Origin: an uncultured Lachnospiraceae bacterium
Lineage (GTDB): Bacteria; Bacillota; Clostridia; Lachnospirales; Lachnospiraceae
DNA length: 64,000 nucleotides
Reading direction: 5' to 3'
Assembly (NCBI GenBank): GCA_910588285.1
Contig: CAJUQB010000006.1
Location: forward strand, 18,951 to 82,950
Position numbers and translations under genes: made by a program. Under the pieces are notes generated by a model that saw nothing but the letters and a program-made list of their open reading frames with translations, had not been told where the DNA came from and did no database searches. Positions within the stretch are counted from its first letter, which is position 1; each line of letters starts with the position of its first letter. Of the stretch, positions 43,455-51,710 are shown piece after piece.

Positions 43455-44684
43455 ATGGAAAAAAGAATGAGAAGAATAGCAATGCTAATGGCTGCAATGA
43501 TGGCAGCAGGCCTGTTGGCCGGCTGCGGCGCCGGCCAGGGGGATAGCGCCCAGAGCACAAGCGGGAATCAGACTGGCCAGGAAGGAAGTACCGGTGAGAT
43601 TCCTCTGGACGGAACCTGGCCGGCCGAAACCATCAAGATCGGCGTTGAGGTATATGATACCACGGAGCAGTCCTGTATTGCATACCAGGAATATTTTGAT
43701 TATCTGTCAGAATATTACAATCTGGAATTTATGGTATCTGAGAGTATCCAGTCCCCGGAGGATGAGCTGGATTTTGCGGGGGCCTGCCAGTCAGCGGGAT
43801 GCGTGGCATATATCGGCGGGTACAATGCGTCCATGGATACTATTGTGCAGACCGTGACAGATTACGGCATGTACTATTGGGGTGCGGAACGGGGCCTTGA
43901 TGAGCAGTTTGCGGATAATGAATATTACCTGGGCGGCTTCCGGGCGCTGGGCAGCGACGGCACAGAGACCGGTGAGGGAGGCGATTACCTGCTGGGGTAT
44001 GAGCTGGCATATTCCCTTGCAGAGCAGGGATGTAAGCATGTGGTGTACTGCAATGGCGGGGCAGGCTTTGGCATTCCCATGTTCGTGGATCGGCAGAATG
44101 GATTCTTTGCCGGAATCGAGGCGGCAAAGGCAGCGGGCATGGAGATCCAATTTGATCCGGAGAAGGACATTGTAGATGGCTGGCCAGGAACCGACACCTT
44201 TACAGCTGCACAGTCCACCGTGCTGAGCGCTGATTATGACGGGATTGCCTGCTCCTTCTCCGGCATGGAGATCTGGGTGCAGCCCATTGCTGACCAGGGA
44301 AAATCAGATACCGTGAAGCTGGCCGGTGTGGGGAGCCTGTCGGATGCCACAGGAGCCCTGATTGAGAGCGGACAGATCGCCAGCCTGATCTATGAATGTG
44401 AGGAGATTGTATTTGGCAATGCCATTCCTATGATCATCAATGCGGTAAATGGCCATGGAGACCTTGTAAAAGGCCAGGAGGGCTACTGTGATCTGGGCGT
44501 CGCCCGCTGGAATATCAAGACCTATGAGGAATTTGCCAGTGTAAATGAGAAGCATGAAGCCGGGGAATATTATGTGACAGCAGAGGATATGAAGCAGTTC
44601 TTCCCGGAATTTAATAAGGATGCCTCCAAGGAGAGCTTTCTCAGCTTCTATTCCGGCCTGACCCTTGAGCATGTTACAAAATAA
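43455..44684 (+). CDS. Sugar-binding lipoprotein 2
   Basis: 409 aa from the ATG at 43455 (GGGAGG upstream). Lipobox LLAGCG (Cys24), a short Ser/Gly/Gln linker without the octapeptide repeats of its paralogue, then the same binding fold (DGTWPAETIKIGVEVYDTTEQ, ACQSAGCVAYIGGYNAS, YCNGGAGFGIPMF). No ATPase or permease accompanies it; it probably delivers a related ligand to the transporter encoded at 30.7-35.6 kb. It heads an operon with a nucleoside-hydrolase-like and a GH43 gene. Confidence 0.9.
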   Translation: MEKRMRRIAMLMAAMMAAGLLAGCGAGQGDSAQSTSGNQTGQEGSTGEIPLDGTWPAETIKIGVEVYDTTEQSCIAYQEYFDYLSEYYNLEFMVSESIQSPEDELDFAGACQSAGCVAYIGGYNASMDTIVQTVTDYGMYYWGAERGLDEQFADNEYYLGGFRALGSDGTETGEGGDYLLGYELAYSLAEQGCKHVVYCNGGAGFGIPMFVDRQNGFFAGIEAAKAAGMEIQFDPEKDIVDGWPGTDTFTAAQSTVLSADYDGIACSFSGMEIWVQPIADQGKSDTVKLAGVGSLSDATGALIESGQIASLIYECEEIVFGNAIPMIINAVNGHGDLVKGQEGYCDLGVARWNIKTYEEFASVNEKHEAGEYYVTAEDMKQFFPEFNKDASKESFLSFYSGLTLEHVTK

Positions 44685-44719
44685 GGCGCCGTATCAGGAA
44701 TCAAATAAGGATAGAAAAG

Positions 44720-45748
44720 ATGATGCATCAAATAAAAGCTGAACGATATATCATTCCGGAACAGAAAAGGGTTCGTGTCATCATTGATTCGGATGCCAAT
44801 TGCGAATGTGACGACCAGTACGCCATTGTGCATGCCCTTCTGACGCCGAAGGTCCAGGTGATGGGGCTCATAGCGGAGCAGTACGGGGAACCGGATTCCA
44901 TGGAACAGAGCTTTCAGGAGCTTTGGAGAATCTGCCGGCTGGGGGGATTCGACACTGCGCTCGTCCACAGGGGGATACCGCGGGCCCTTTCCGCTGAAGG
45001 TGAAAGCAGGGGGGGCGTGGATACGGTAGAACCTGACCGGGGAGCCCAAGATATGGAGTGCCCTGATCAGGAGGCGGAAGGGGTTGATTTTCTCATCCAT
45101 GAAGCGCTGCGAAGGGATCCCCGCCCGTTGTTTGTCATCTGTCAGGGGGCGCTGACCAATGTGGCTTCGGCGCTCCGGAAAAGACCGGAAATTGCAGCCC
45201 GGATGCTGCTGGTGGTTGTGGGGGGCTGCAATTATCCCAAGGGAGGCTATGAATTTAATACCATGAACGATCCCTGTGCCTTTAATGCAGTGATGAACAG
45301 TCCGGTCCCAATATGGATGCTGCCGGAGGAGGTATATGCCACCATACAGGCAGGAATGGCGGAGCTGGCAGATAAGCTCCTTCCCTGCGGAGAGCTTGGG
45401 CGGTATCTTGTGGAAAACACCTTCCGTACCGTAGAACGGATGTGGAAAAAGGTTCCGGATGATTCCAGGGCAGACCCTTATGGCTATGCCATCGGGTTTC
45501 CCAATGGGGAAAGCTGGTCCCTAGGGGATTCTGTGGGGATTGGTGTGCTGTTAAGCCATCACAGCGGGAGCTTTCAGGAGGTAAAGGCGCCAAATGTGGC
45601 GGAGGACGGAACTTATTTTTTCCGTAAAAATCCCAAGACAATCCGCTGGTACAGGGATATCAATCAAAGGTTGATCCTGGAGGATCTATTTGCTAAAATG
45701 AAAGAATCTTATGGAAAGAAACGAGGTAGGAGCCATGAAGCTGAATGA
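44720..45748 (+). CDS. Inosine-uridine-preferring nucleoside hydrolase-like protein
   Basis: 342 aa. The calcium-site motif is near the N-terminus, as in IU-nucleoside hydrolases, but expanded: DSDANCECDDQYA instead of DxDPGxDDA. The rest of the fold follows (CQGALTNVASALRKRPEIA, VVVGGCNYPKGGYEFNTMNDP), with ribose-contact Asn/Asp residues in place. It would cleave an N- or similar ribosidic bond of an imported compound. AAGGA lies seven bases before the ATG, and the 3' end overlaps the GH43 start by 14 bp, showing translational coupling. Confidence 0.8.
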   Translation: MMHQIKAERYIIPEQKRVRVIIDSDANCECDDQYAIVHALLTPKVQVMGLIAEQYGEPDSMEQSFQELWRICRLGGFDTALVHRGIPRALSAEGESRGGVDTVEPDRGAQDMECPDQEAEGVDFLIHEALRRDPRPLFVICQGALTNVASALRKRPEIAARMLLVVVGGCNYPKGGYEFNTMNDPCAFNAVMNSPVPIWMLPEEVYATIQAGMAELADKLLPCGELGRYLVENTFRTVERMWKKVPDDSRADPYGYAIGFPNGESWSLGDSVGIGVLLSHHSGSFQEVKAPNVAEDGTYFFRKNPKTIRWYRDINQRLILEDLFAKMKESYGKKRGRSHEAE

Positions 45749-46583
45749 TATCAGGATCCGGGATCCCTTTATCCTGCCCCATGAGGGGATGTATTACCTG
45801 TATGGGACGAGAAGCGCGGAGTGCTGGGGCAAGGCAGAAGGGTTTGACTGCTATTACAGCAGGGATCTGGAGGACTGGGAGGGACCGGTGGAGATTTTTC
45901 GCAGGCAGCCGGATTTTCCTCTGGACGAAAATTATTGGGCGCCGGAATGCTATGCCATAGACGGCCGCTTCTATCTCCTGACCACCTTTGGCGGGGAACA
46001 GGTGAAAAAGGGTGTTTATGCGCTGGTATCCAACAGCCCCCTGGGCCCCTTTGTGCCGCATTCCGGGCGGCTGACCCCAGAGGATTGGACCTGCATTGAC
46101 GGAAGTCTGTTCCAGAAGGGCGGCCACAATTATTTGCTGTTTTCCCATTCCTTTGAGGACGGTGTGCTGGAGGGGGATATGTGCTGTGTGAAGCTGTCGG
46201 CAGATCTGAAGGAGCGCATATCGGAGCCGGAGGTGCTATTTTCTGCATCAGAGGTCCCCTGGCCGAAGCCCTTTCCCTGGGCCAGAGAGGAATTTGGGAT
46301 TGAGGGAGACTGCTATTTTACTGACGGTCCCTTTGTTCTGGAGGGGGAGAATGGCGCTCTGCATCTCTATTGGTCCAGCTGGTGTACCAATGGTTATGCG
46401 GTGGGAGAGGCTGTCTCGGAGTCCGGGAAGATCGCCGGCCCCTGGAAGCATCTTGACCGTTTGATTTTTCCGGAAAACGGGGGACACGGCATGGCATTTC
46501 GCCGCATGGACGGAAGGCTGCTGTATACCCTCCATTATCCCAATGACAAATACAGGGAGCATCCGATCTTTATTGAAATATGA
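45735..46583 (+). CDS. GH43-family glycoside hydrolase
   Basis: 282 aa five-bladed propeller enzyme, starting at the ATG after GAGGTAGGAG. Catalytic-site segments: IRDPFILPHEGMYYLYGT (base Asp in RDP), WAPECYAIDGRFYLL, IDGSLFQKGGHNYLLFSH, then EGDCYFTDGPFV, where the acid Glu is probably in the EGD stretch, and GGHGMAFRRMDG with the metal-site His. No signal peptide, so it is cytosolic. GH43 enzymes act on arabinosides and xylosides, fitting the xylosidase-like sensor domains of the regulators. Confidence 0.85.
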   Translation: MKLNDIRIRDPFILPHEGMYYLYGTRSAECWGKAEGFDCYYSRDLEDWEGPVEIFRRQPDFPLDENYWAPECYAIDGRFYLLTTFGGEQVKKGVYALVSNSPLGPFVPHSGRLTPEDWTCIDGSLFQKGGHNYLLFSHSFEDGVLEGDMCCVKLSADLKERISEPEVLFSASEVPWPKPFPWAREEFGIEGDCYFTDGPFVLEGENGALHLYWSSWCTNGYAVGEAVSESGKIAGPWKHLDRLIFPENGGHGMAFRRMDGRLLYTLHYPNDKYREHPIFIEI

Positions 46584-46599
46584 GACTTGATGATGAAAC

Positions 46600-46645
46600 G
46601 AATCCCTTGACTGTACTGCATATAGTCAAGGGATTCTTCTTTTCT
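46600..46645. terminator. Terminator between GH43 and the PIN toxin gene
   Basis: GAATCCCTTGACT / AGTCAAGGGATTC stem (13 bp) followed by a pyrimidine-rich T-run; serves the GH43 operon. Confidence 0.85.
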
Positions 46646-46689
46646 TTTATAGCGGCAAGCTACACCGCCCAGAACAGTGATGGAGTTTC

Positions 46690-47106
46690 TTAAGAAAGAA
46701 GCTGTAATAAGATTTCAGCCGGGGAAAGCACAGGGATACCAAAGCCTTTAAAGTCTCTTTTGTTGCGGGTAGCAATATAATCGCAATGTATAGATTTGGC
46801 ACAAGTAGCAACAAGGCAATCCTCAAAATCCTTTGCCTTTTTCTGAAATGCAATCAGAACATCATCATTTGTAACGCTGCACACCTTGACGATTTCCAAA
46901 AGTTTTCCGACTGCCTTATATGCCAGTTCTGTGCTATGCGTATATTTTCTCACCAGATAGAAGATGTCGGTAACAGAAGAGGCTGATACAAAACCGTCTA
47001 TTTTATGTTCCTCACAAAGCTTCAGAAACTGATAGGAATCCGTTACAAAAGGCTCTCTTTCCAATAATACATCAATAATTACATTCGTATCACACATTAT
47101 CTTCAT
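46690..47106 (-). CDS. PIN-domain ribonuclease toxin (VapC-like)
   Basis: 138 aa. PIN fold acidic residues are in place: MCDTNVIIDVLLER (Asp near the N-terminus), a Glu/Asp in VTDIFYL, KDFEDCLVATCAKS (FED) and ATRNKRDF. The family cleaves tRNA or rRNA when released from its antitoxin. Start overlaps the antitoxin gene end by 17 bp, the standard type II arrangement. Confidence 0.9.
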   Translation of the reverse strand: MKIMCDTNVIIDVLLEREPFVTDSYQFLKLCEEHKIDGFVSASSVTDIFYLVRKYTHSTELAYKAVGKLLEIVKVCSVTNDDVLIAFQKKAKDFEDCLVATCAKSIHCDYIATRNKRDFKGFGIPVLSPAEILLQLLS

Positions 47107-47317
47107 ATTTTAGCAGACGCTCCTCTCGTAAAGAATCCATATCAATATCAGAGGAAATACCGCCAAGCATTCCACGCAGGGAATCCACAGCAGAAACTTG
47201 TGGATTTACAACTTTAGCAACCGTTTTTCCATTACGGGTGATAAAGACATCTTCCTTGGCAACCAGTTCAAGGTACTTTCCGAAATTAGCTTTAAATTCT
47301 GTTGCTGTAACAACCAT
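47090..47317 (-). CDS. Phd/YefM-family antitoxin
   Basis: 75 aa. MVVTATEFKANFGKYLELVA then VFITRNGKTVAKVV is the diagnostic Phd N-terminal DNA-binding fold; the C-terminal acidic region (ISSDIDMDSLREERLLKYE) would wrap and inhibit the PIN toxin. AAAAGGAGG precedes the start. Expected to repress its own promoter through the inverted repeat at 47434-47464. Confidence 0.9.
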   Translation of the reverse strand: MVVTATEFKANFGKYLELVAKEDVFITRNGKTVAKVVNPQVSAVDSLRGMLGGISSDIDMDSLREERLLKYEDNV

Positions 47318-47426
47318 GGTGCAATCCTCCTTTTATTTGATGAGCTGCCCGGCAAATGGGGCATTTGCCAATCTCAGTTTTGAAACGCCTCATTTTCCGA
47401 TCTTGGGGTCAAACAGGGCTATTTTT

Positions 47427-47464
47427 ATTATATGCGATTTTAACAATAAAATCAATAAAATCGC
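47427..47464 (-). promoter_or_regulatory. Promoter and operator of the PIN toxin-antitoxin operon
   Basis: Minus strand: TTGATT (47455-47450), 17 bp, TATAAT (47432-47427). A perfect 9-bp inverted repeat (GCGATTTTA / TAAAATCGC, 47434-47464, 13-bp spacer) covers the spacer and -35, as expected for antitoxin binding. The rest of the 316-bp gap 47318-47633 shows nothing else but the hairpin at 47585. Confidence 0.75.
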
Positions 47465-47584
47465 GCAAAATAGGAAAAATATGATAAAAATTTGTTCGAT
47501 ATGTAAAAACATCTTTCCACAACCGCGAAACTTGTCAAAATCTGAAAGATACGGTATAATTATTTAAATTGTATAGAAAAATCA

Positions 47585-47613
47585 CCTCCTCCCCCAAAAC
47601 CTTAGGAGGAGGG
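47585..47613 (+). promoter_or_regulatory. Leader hairpin with anti-SD and SD-like arms
   Basis: CCTCCTCC (47585-47592) can pair with GGAGGAGG (47606-47613) around a 13-nt loop, just ahead of the TTG start at 47634. It could mask a ribosome-loading site, though AAGGGG closer to the start is outside the stem. Confidence 0.4.
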
Positions 47614-47633
47614 TACTAAGGGGCTGAAATACA

Positions 47634-48365
47634 TTGAAAAAATATGGAACTATGATTGTGGCAAATATATGCATTGTCATTGCAGCTGTCATCCTGTATT
47701 CACCCGGTCTGATCTGCCTTCGGATTACGGATGAGAGCATTTTCCGGGCGGGCATGTCAGTGATTGCACTGCTTGCGCTGGTAAGCATTTTTTTCCTGGT
47801 CAACATCCGGTTTTTGCGGGAACCCTCCAAGAGGCCGATTTTGCCGGAGGAGACCCTTGACCTGGAGGAGGCCAGGGATATCCTGAAGGGCTATGGCAGC
47901 AGCAAATATTTAAAGAGTATGGCTGCCACTGCCGCCGAGCAGGTGGAGCGGATCCTGAAATGCCGCATGCGGCTGTCCGGTATCCTGGAGCAGAGATTTA
48001 CCAAGGGAACCATGAGCTGGGAGAAGTTCCACAGCGTGGTGCTGTCGGCAGAGGATTCCGCAGCCCGGAATGTGGTGGCCATGGCGAACCGGATGCAGCT
48101 GTTTGACGACAGGGAATTTGCCAGGCTTCAGCATTACAAGGAGGACGACATTCCGGACGATATCCAGGAGGAGCAGCTTCGCCTGTACCAGAAGAATATC
48201 GAGGACATCCGGTCCATGATTGCCCTGAATGAGAAGATCCTTTTAAAACTGAACACACTCACCATGGAGGTTTCCTCCTCTTCCAGCGAAAGCAGCGGAG
48301 ACTGGAATGATGATCTGCTGGAGGAGATTGAGAGACTGATCAGTGAGACAAAATATTATCAATAG
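47634..48365 (+). CDS. Two-helix membrane protein with cytoplasmic coiled coil (TelA-operon gene 1)
   Basis: 243 aa from a TTG start. Two N-terminal helices (TMIVANICIVIAAVILYSPG; MSVIALLALVSIFFLVNI) anchor a helical cytoplasmic part (about 75-240) ending in a Ser-rich stretch and acidic tail. The layout recalls XpaC-type proteins that usually accompany TelA, but the similarity is of architecture rather than clear motif. It is 23 bp upstream of the VWA fusion gene and probably part of one envelope-associated complex with TelA. Confidence 0.7.
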   Translation: MKKYGTMIVANICIVIAAVILYSPGLICLRITDESIFRAGMSVIALLALVSIFFLVNIRFLREPSKRPILPEETLDLEEARDILKGYGSSKYLKSMAATAAEQVERILKCRMRLSGILEQRFTKGTMSWEKFHSVVLSAEDSAARNVVAMANRMQLFDDREFARLQHYKEDDIPDDIQEEQLRLYQKNIEDIRSMIALNEKILLKLNTLTMEVSSSSSESSGDWNDDLLEEIERLISETKYYQ

Positions 48366-48388
48366 GAAAGAACATGGGAGGAAATGTG

Positions 48389-50074
48389 ATGAACAAAAAA
48401 TCAATCGGAATCCTGGCAGCAGTGGTGGTAATTGTCTGCGCGGCCGTGTTCGGCGGTATTTACGCTACCCGCAACATTGGGAAATCCGAGAAAAAGATTA
48501 CCCAGGAGAGCGCGGTAAACCGCCTGGAAAAGATGGTTAAAAAGATTGAGCCCAGAACGGCCCAGCCGGTGAAATCACCCATTGAGTACGACGCTGCGGA
48601 GGACGAGGCGGCAGAGCTGCCGGACATCGACACCTGCCCGGTGGGGGTGGAGGCGGTAACGCCCCTCTATGCAGAGATATATTCATCCCCGGAAAAGGCC
48701 GGTACCGGCACAGACGGATGGCTCTGCGAGATGGCTGAGGAATTCAACCAGCAGGGCTATGAGGTGAACGGACAGCCGGTGTCCGTCAAGGTCCGCAAGG
48801 TCAACAGCGGGCAGGCCTTAGACTACATTGCCACCGGAAAGGCTGTTCCCGAGGGCTATGCCCCCTCCAGTATGCTGTGGGTCAATATGCTGAATGCCAG
48901 GGGAGTGACGACAGAGACAGTGGCGGAGCGCATGGTGGGGAATGTGGCAGGCATCCTCCTCTCGGAGAAGACCCACAAGCAAATCATAGAAAAATACGGC
49001 AGCGTTGACCTGAAGGCAATCACAGAGGCCACGGAAGCCGGTGAATTTGCCATGGGCTATACCAACCCCTTTGCCAGCAGCGCGGGCCTGAATTTCCTGG
49101 TCTGCACCCTGGAGCGGTACGATCTTGGCAATCCCCTGTCGGAGACCGCCATGGAGGGCTTCCGGAAGTTCCAGAAAAATGTGCCCTTCGTAGCGCTGAC
49201 CACCATGCAGATGCGGGATGCTGCGGAAAACGGCTCCCTGGACGGATTTATCATGGAGTACCAATCCTATGTGAACGACACGATCCTGTCCAGGAATTAC
49301 AAATTCACACCCTATGGCTACCGCCACGACAATCCATTGGTGAGCATTGCGTCCGCCAGCCAGGAGAAAAAGGACATCCTGAACCTCTTTGCCGAATACT
49401 GTGCCTCCGACAATGCCAAAAAGCGTGCAGAGGAGTATGGATTCAATGCAATGAACGACTATATCTGCGAATATGAGGAGGTGTCCGGAGATATCCTGGT
49501 TGCCGCCCAGAAGCTTTACAAGACAAACAAGGACAGCGGCAGGCCGGTAATCGGCGTTTTTGTGACAGATGTTTCCGGCAGTATGGCAGGGGAGCCCCTG
49601 CAGGCCCTCCAGGAATCCCTGATCAACAGTATGAAGTATATCAACACCCAGAATTACATTGGGCTGGTGAGCTATTCTGACGAGGTGGTCATTGAGCTGC
49701 CTATTCAGGAGTTTAACCTGGAGCAGCAGACCTATTTCAAGGGGGCGGTGGAGCATCTGTCCGCCACCGGAGGCACGGCCACCTTTGACGGGATCTGCGT
49801 GGCCCTGGATATGATCCGGGAGCTGATGGACCAGTATCCGGATGCAAAGCCCATGCTGTTCGTGCTGAGTGACGGCGAGACCAACACTGGCTACGGACTG
49901 AACGATATCCGCGATGTTTTAAGCGGAATGAAGATACCGGTATACACCATTGGGTACAATGCGGATTTGGCGGCGCTGGAAAGCATCAGCTCTGTCAATG
50001 AAGCTGCAAGTATAGACGCATCCACAGATGACGTTGTGTATCAGCTGAAGATCCTATTCAACGCAAATATGTAG
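48389..50074 (+). CDS. Solute-binding/VWA-domain fusion protein, membrane-anchored
   Basis: 561 aa from the ATG at 48389 (GGGAGG upstream). An N-terminal signal-anchor (IGILAAVVVIVCAAVFGGIY) is followed by an extracellular solute-binding-like domain (about 75-370: YAEIYSSPEKAGTGTDGW ... AMGYTNPFASSAGLNFLV) and a C-terminal von Willebrand A domain (about 385-555). The metal-ion-dependent adhesion site is intact: DVSGSMAG, TGGTATFDG and LSDGETNTG. Such fusions probably bind a ligand and another protein outside the cell. The gene sits between the coiled-coil membrane protein and TelA, so a tellurite/envelope-stress-type complex is a fair guess. Confidence 0.82.
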   Translation: MNKKSIGILAAVVVIVCAAVFGGIYATRNIGKSEKKITQESAVNRLEKMVKKIEPRTAQPVKSPIEYDAAEDEAAELPDIDTCPVGVEAVTPLYAEIYSSPEKAGTGTDGWLCEMAEEFNQQGYEVNGQPVSVKVRKVNSGQALDYIATGKAVPEGYAPSSMLWVNMLNARGVTTETVAERMVGNVAGILLSEKTHKQIIEKYGSVDLKAITEATEAGEFAMGYTNPFASSAGLNFLVCTLERYDLGNPLSETAMEGFRKFQKNVPFVALTTMQMRDAAENGSLDGFIMEYQSYVNDTILSRNYKFTPYGYRHDNPLVSIASASQEKKDILNLFAEYCASDNAKKRAEEYGFNAMNDYICEYEEVSGDILVAAQKLYKTNKDSGRPVIGVFVTDVSGSMAGEPLQALQESLINSMKYINTQNYIGLVSYSDEVVIELPIQEFNLEQQTYFKGAVEHLSATGGTATFDGICVALDMIRELMDQYPDAKPMLFVLSDGETNTGYGLNDIRDVLSGMKIPVYTIGYNADLAALESISSVNEAASIDASTDDVVYQLKILFNANM

Positions 50075-50135
50075 TGTTGACTCCTGCAGTGTTGACTCCT
50101 GCGGGCAACGCTCCCAGGACGGCCTGCAGCGGGTT
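50073..50135 (+). repeat. Probable family B repeat, copy 3, with a 15-bp tandem duplication
   Basis: AGTGTTGACTCCTGC is repeated at 50073-50087 and 50088-50102. The TTGACTCCTGCGGGCAACG start resembles TTGACTCTTGCGGCAGC of copy 1, and ACGGCCTGCAG occurs as in copy 2. Divergence is larger, so membership is likely but not certain. It lies between VWA and telA inside the operon. Confidence 0.5.
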
Positions 50136-50187
50136 ATGACTCAAAAATGGCAGCAAAGGAAAGAAAGCCTGGAAAAGGAGAAGAAAA

Positions 50188-51330
50188 ATGGCCGGATTTA
50201 CATTAGATTTACCGAATACGGAAGCAATCAAACAGGAGGTTGCGGCAGAACTTGCGCCCACCAAAGAGGAAAAGAGCACAATTACCAATGTCGTGAAGGA
50301 AAAATCAGACCAGATCATGGCAGTCAACCTGGATTCCCTGGCAGAGCGGAGGGAGATTATCCAGGTGATCGAGAGCTTTGGGGCTGATATCGTCAAGCAG
50401 TCCCAGACAAAGAACAGCATTCTGCAAAAGCGCATGGGCGAATTTGGCCGGGCCGGGGGCGAGTCCGGCGAGGTGGCAAAGGGGCTGGAGGAGCTGGCAG
50501 TCAAGATGCGCGACCTGGACCCATCCGGTCTTGATTTTACAAAAACAGGCATGCTGGGGAAGCTCTTCAATCCCATCCGCCGCTATTTTGAAAAATACAA
50601 AACAGCAGACGCAGAGATCGCCTCCATCGTAAAAACACTGGATAAGGGAAAGAAGATTCTGCAAAATGACAATACAACCCTAGAGATCGAGCAGGCAGCC
50701 ATGCGGGATCTGACCAAGCAGCTGACCCAGCGGATCGAGCTTGGCTCCCAGCTGGACGCCTATCTGGTCAATGAGGTGGAGAATGCCAGGGCTTTGGGCG
50801 ATTCTGCGGAGCGCATTCAGTTTGTAGAAGAGGAAATCATCTTTCCTCTGAAGCAGCGGCTGATGGATTTCCAGCAATTGCTGGTAGTAAACCAGCAGGG
50901 CATCATTGCCATGGAGGTGATACGCAAGAACAACCTGGAGCTGATTAGGGCGGTTGACCGGGCGGAAACGGTGACCGTGGCTGCCCTGCGGGTGGCTGTG
51001 ACCGTGGCCGGAGCGCTGTACAACCAGAAGATTGTGCTGGAGAAGGTGCAGATGCTCAATGAGACGACTAATCAGATGATTGGCGCCACCGCAAGAATGC
51101 TGAAGGAGCAGGGAACTGCCATTCAGCGGGAGGCTGTGGAGGCCAGTATTTCCACAGACACATTGAAGCAGGCCTTTTCGGACACCCTGTCAGCCCTGGA
51201 TGATATCAGCACCTACAAGACCAAGGCCCTGCCCCAGATGGCCCAGACCATTCAAAGCTTCCGTGAGATAGCGGAGGAAGGAGAACGCCATATTGCAGAT
51301 ATGGAAAAGGGCAGGAATCTGGGATTTTGA
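50188..51330 (+). CDS. telA: Toxic-anion-resistance protein TelA family
   Basis: 380 aa, helical throughout. Family segments: IIQVIESFGADIVKQSQTKNS, MRDLDPSGLDF, FNPIRRYFEKYKTADAEI, LEIEQAAMRDLTKQLTQRIELG, and VNQQGIIAMEVIRKNNLELI, then RAVDRAETVTVAALRVAVTVA. TelA proteins were named for tellurite resistance but mostly act in envelope stress with an XpaC-type partner; exact mechanism is not known. AAAAGGAG precedes the start; a strong terminator follows. Confidence 0.92.
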   Translation: MAGFTLDLPNTEAIKQEVAAELAPTKEEKSTITNVVKEKSDQIMAVNLDSLAERREIIQVIESFGADIVKQSQTKNSILQKRMGEFGRAGGESGEVAKGLEELAVKMRDLDPSGLDFTKTGMLGKLFNPIRRYFEKYKTADAEIASIVKTLDKGKKILQNDNTTLEIEQAAMRDLTKQLTQRIELGSQLDAYLVNEVENARALGDSAERIQFVEEEIIFPLKQRLMDFQQLLVVNQQGIIAMEVIRKNNLELIRAVDRAETVTVAALRVAVTVAGALYNQKIVLEKVQMLNETTNQMIGATARMLKEQGTAIQREAVEASISTDTLKQAFSDTLSALDDISTYKTKALPQMAQTIQSFREIAEEGERHIADMEKGRNLGF

Positions 51331-51361
51331 TCTGAAACAGGATATAGAGAAAGGTAGAAGG

Positions 51362-51395
51362 AAAGGGTGGCGCCCCGTAAGGCGTCACCCTTTTT
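51362..51395 (+). terminator. Terminator of the telA operon
   Basis: AAAGGGTGGCGCC / GGCGTCACCCTTT stem with short loop and T-run. Confidence 0.9.
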
Positions 51396-51419
51396 GAGGG
51401 GAGTAAATTATGAAAAATA

Positions 51420-51530
51420 CTTTGGCATTCTAGCAATGCCATCTATATAAAAGGAAAAATTGGCTAGTCGAAGCTGATGACCCCGCGCGCTTATCTCTGT
51501 TAGTATTGCCATCAACTTCATTTGATATAC
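51420..51530. other. Unassigned palindromic, locally GC-rich patch in an A+T-rich gap
   Basis: The 380-bp gap 51331-51710 contains two terminators and this patch. It has a small hairpin (GGCATT-ctagc-AATGCC, near 51424-51440) and a larger inverted pair (GAAGCTGATG ... CATCAACTTC, about 51470-51520, one mismatch) around a GC-rich loop with CCCCGCGCGC. On the minus strand the large stem is followed by a T-rich run, as in a small RNA ending in a terminator. No gene is visible. It may encode a small structured RNA; I cannot assign a family. Confidence 0.35.
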
Positions 51531-51660
51531 CTAGTATAAAATATAAATGTGTGCAAAATATGTCGAAAATCTAAAAAAAGATTGCATTTTTCAAAAGGAA
51601 ATGTAAAAATTCTAGGAAGAATCTGAGAAGAAGCCAGACTGTATTTGAAAATCCATAAAA

Positions 51661-51696
51661 ATGCCGCCGGGAGCCTGAAAAAGCCGCCGGCGGCAT
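51661..51696 (-). terminator. Terminator of hpf
   Basis: ATGCCGCCGG / CCGGCGGCAT, 10-bp arms, 16-nt loop, T-rich on the minus strand, 15 bases past the hpf stop. Confidence 0.75.
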
Positions 51697-51710
51697 AAAT
51701 AGACAAATTC

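Noticed and set aside
51466..51500. CTGATGA reminiscent of a hammerhead ribozyme core
   Set aside because: No following GAAA or properly placed stems and cleavage triplet could be found.
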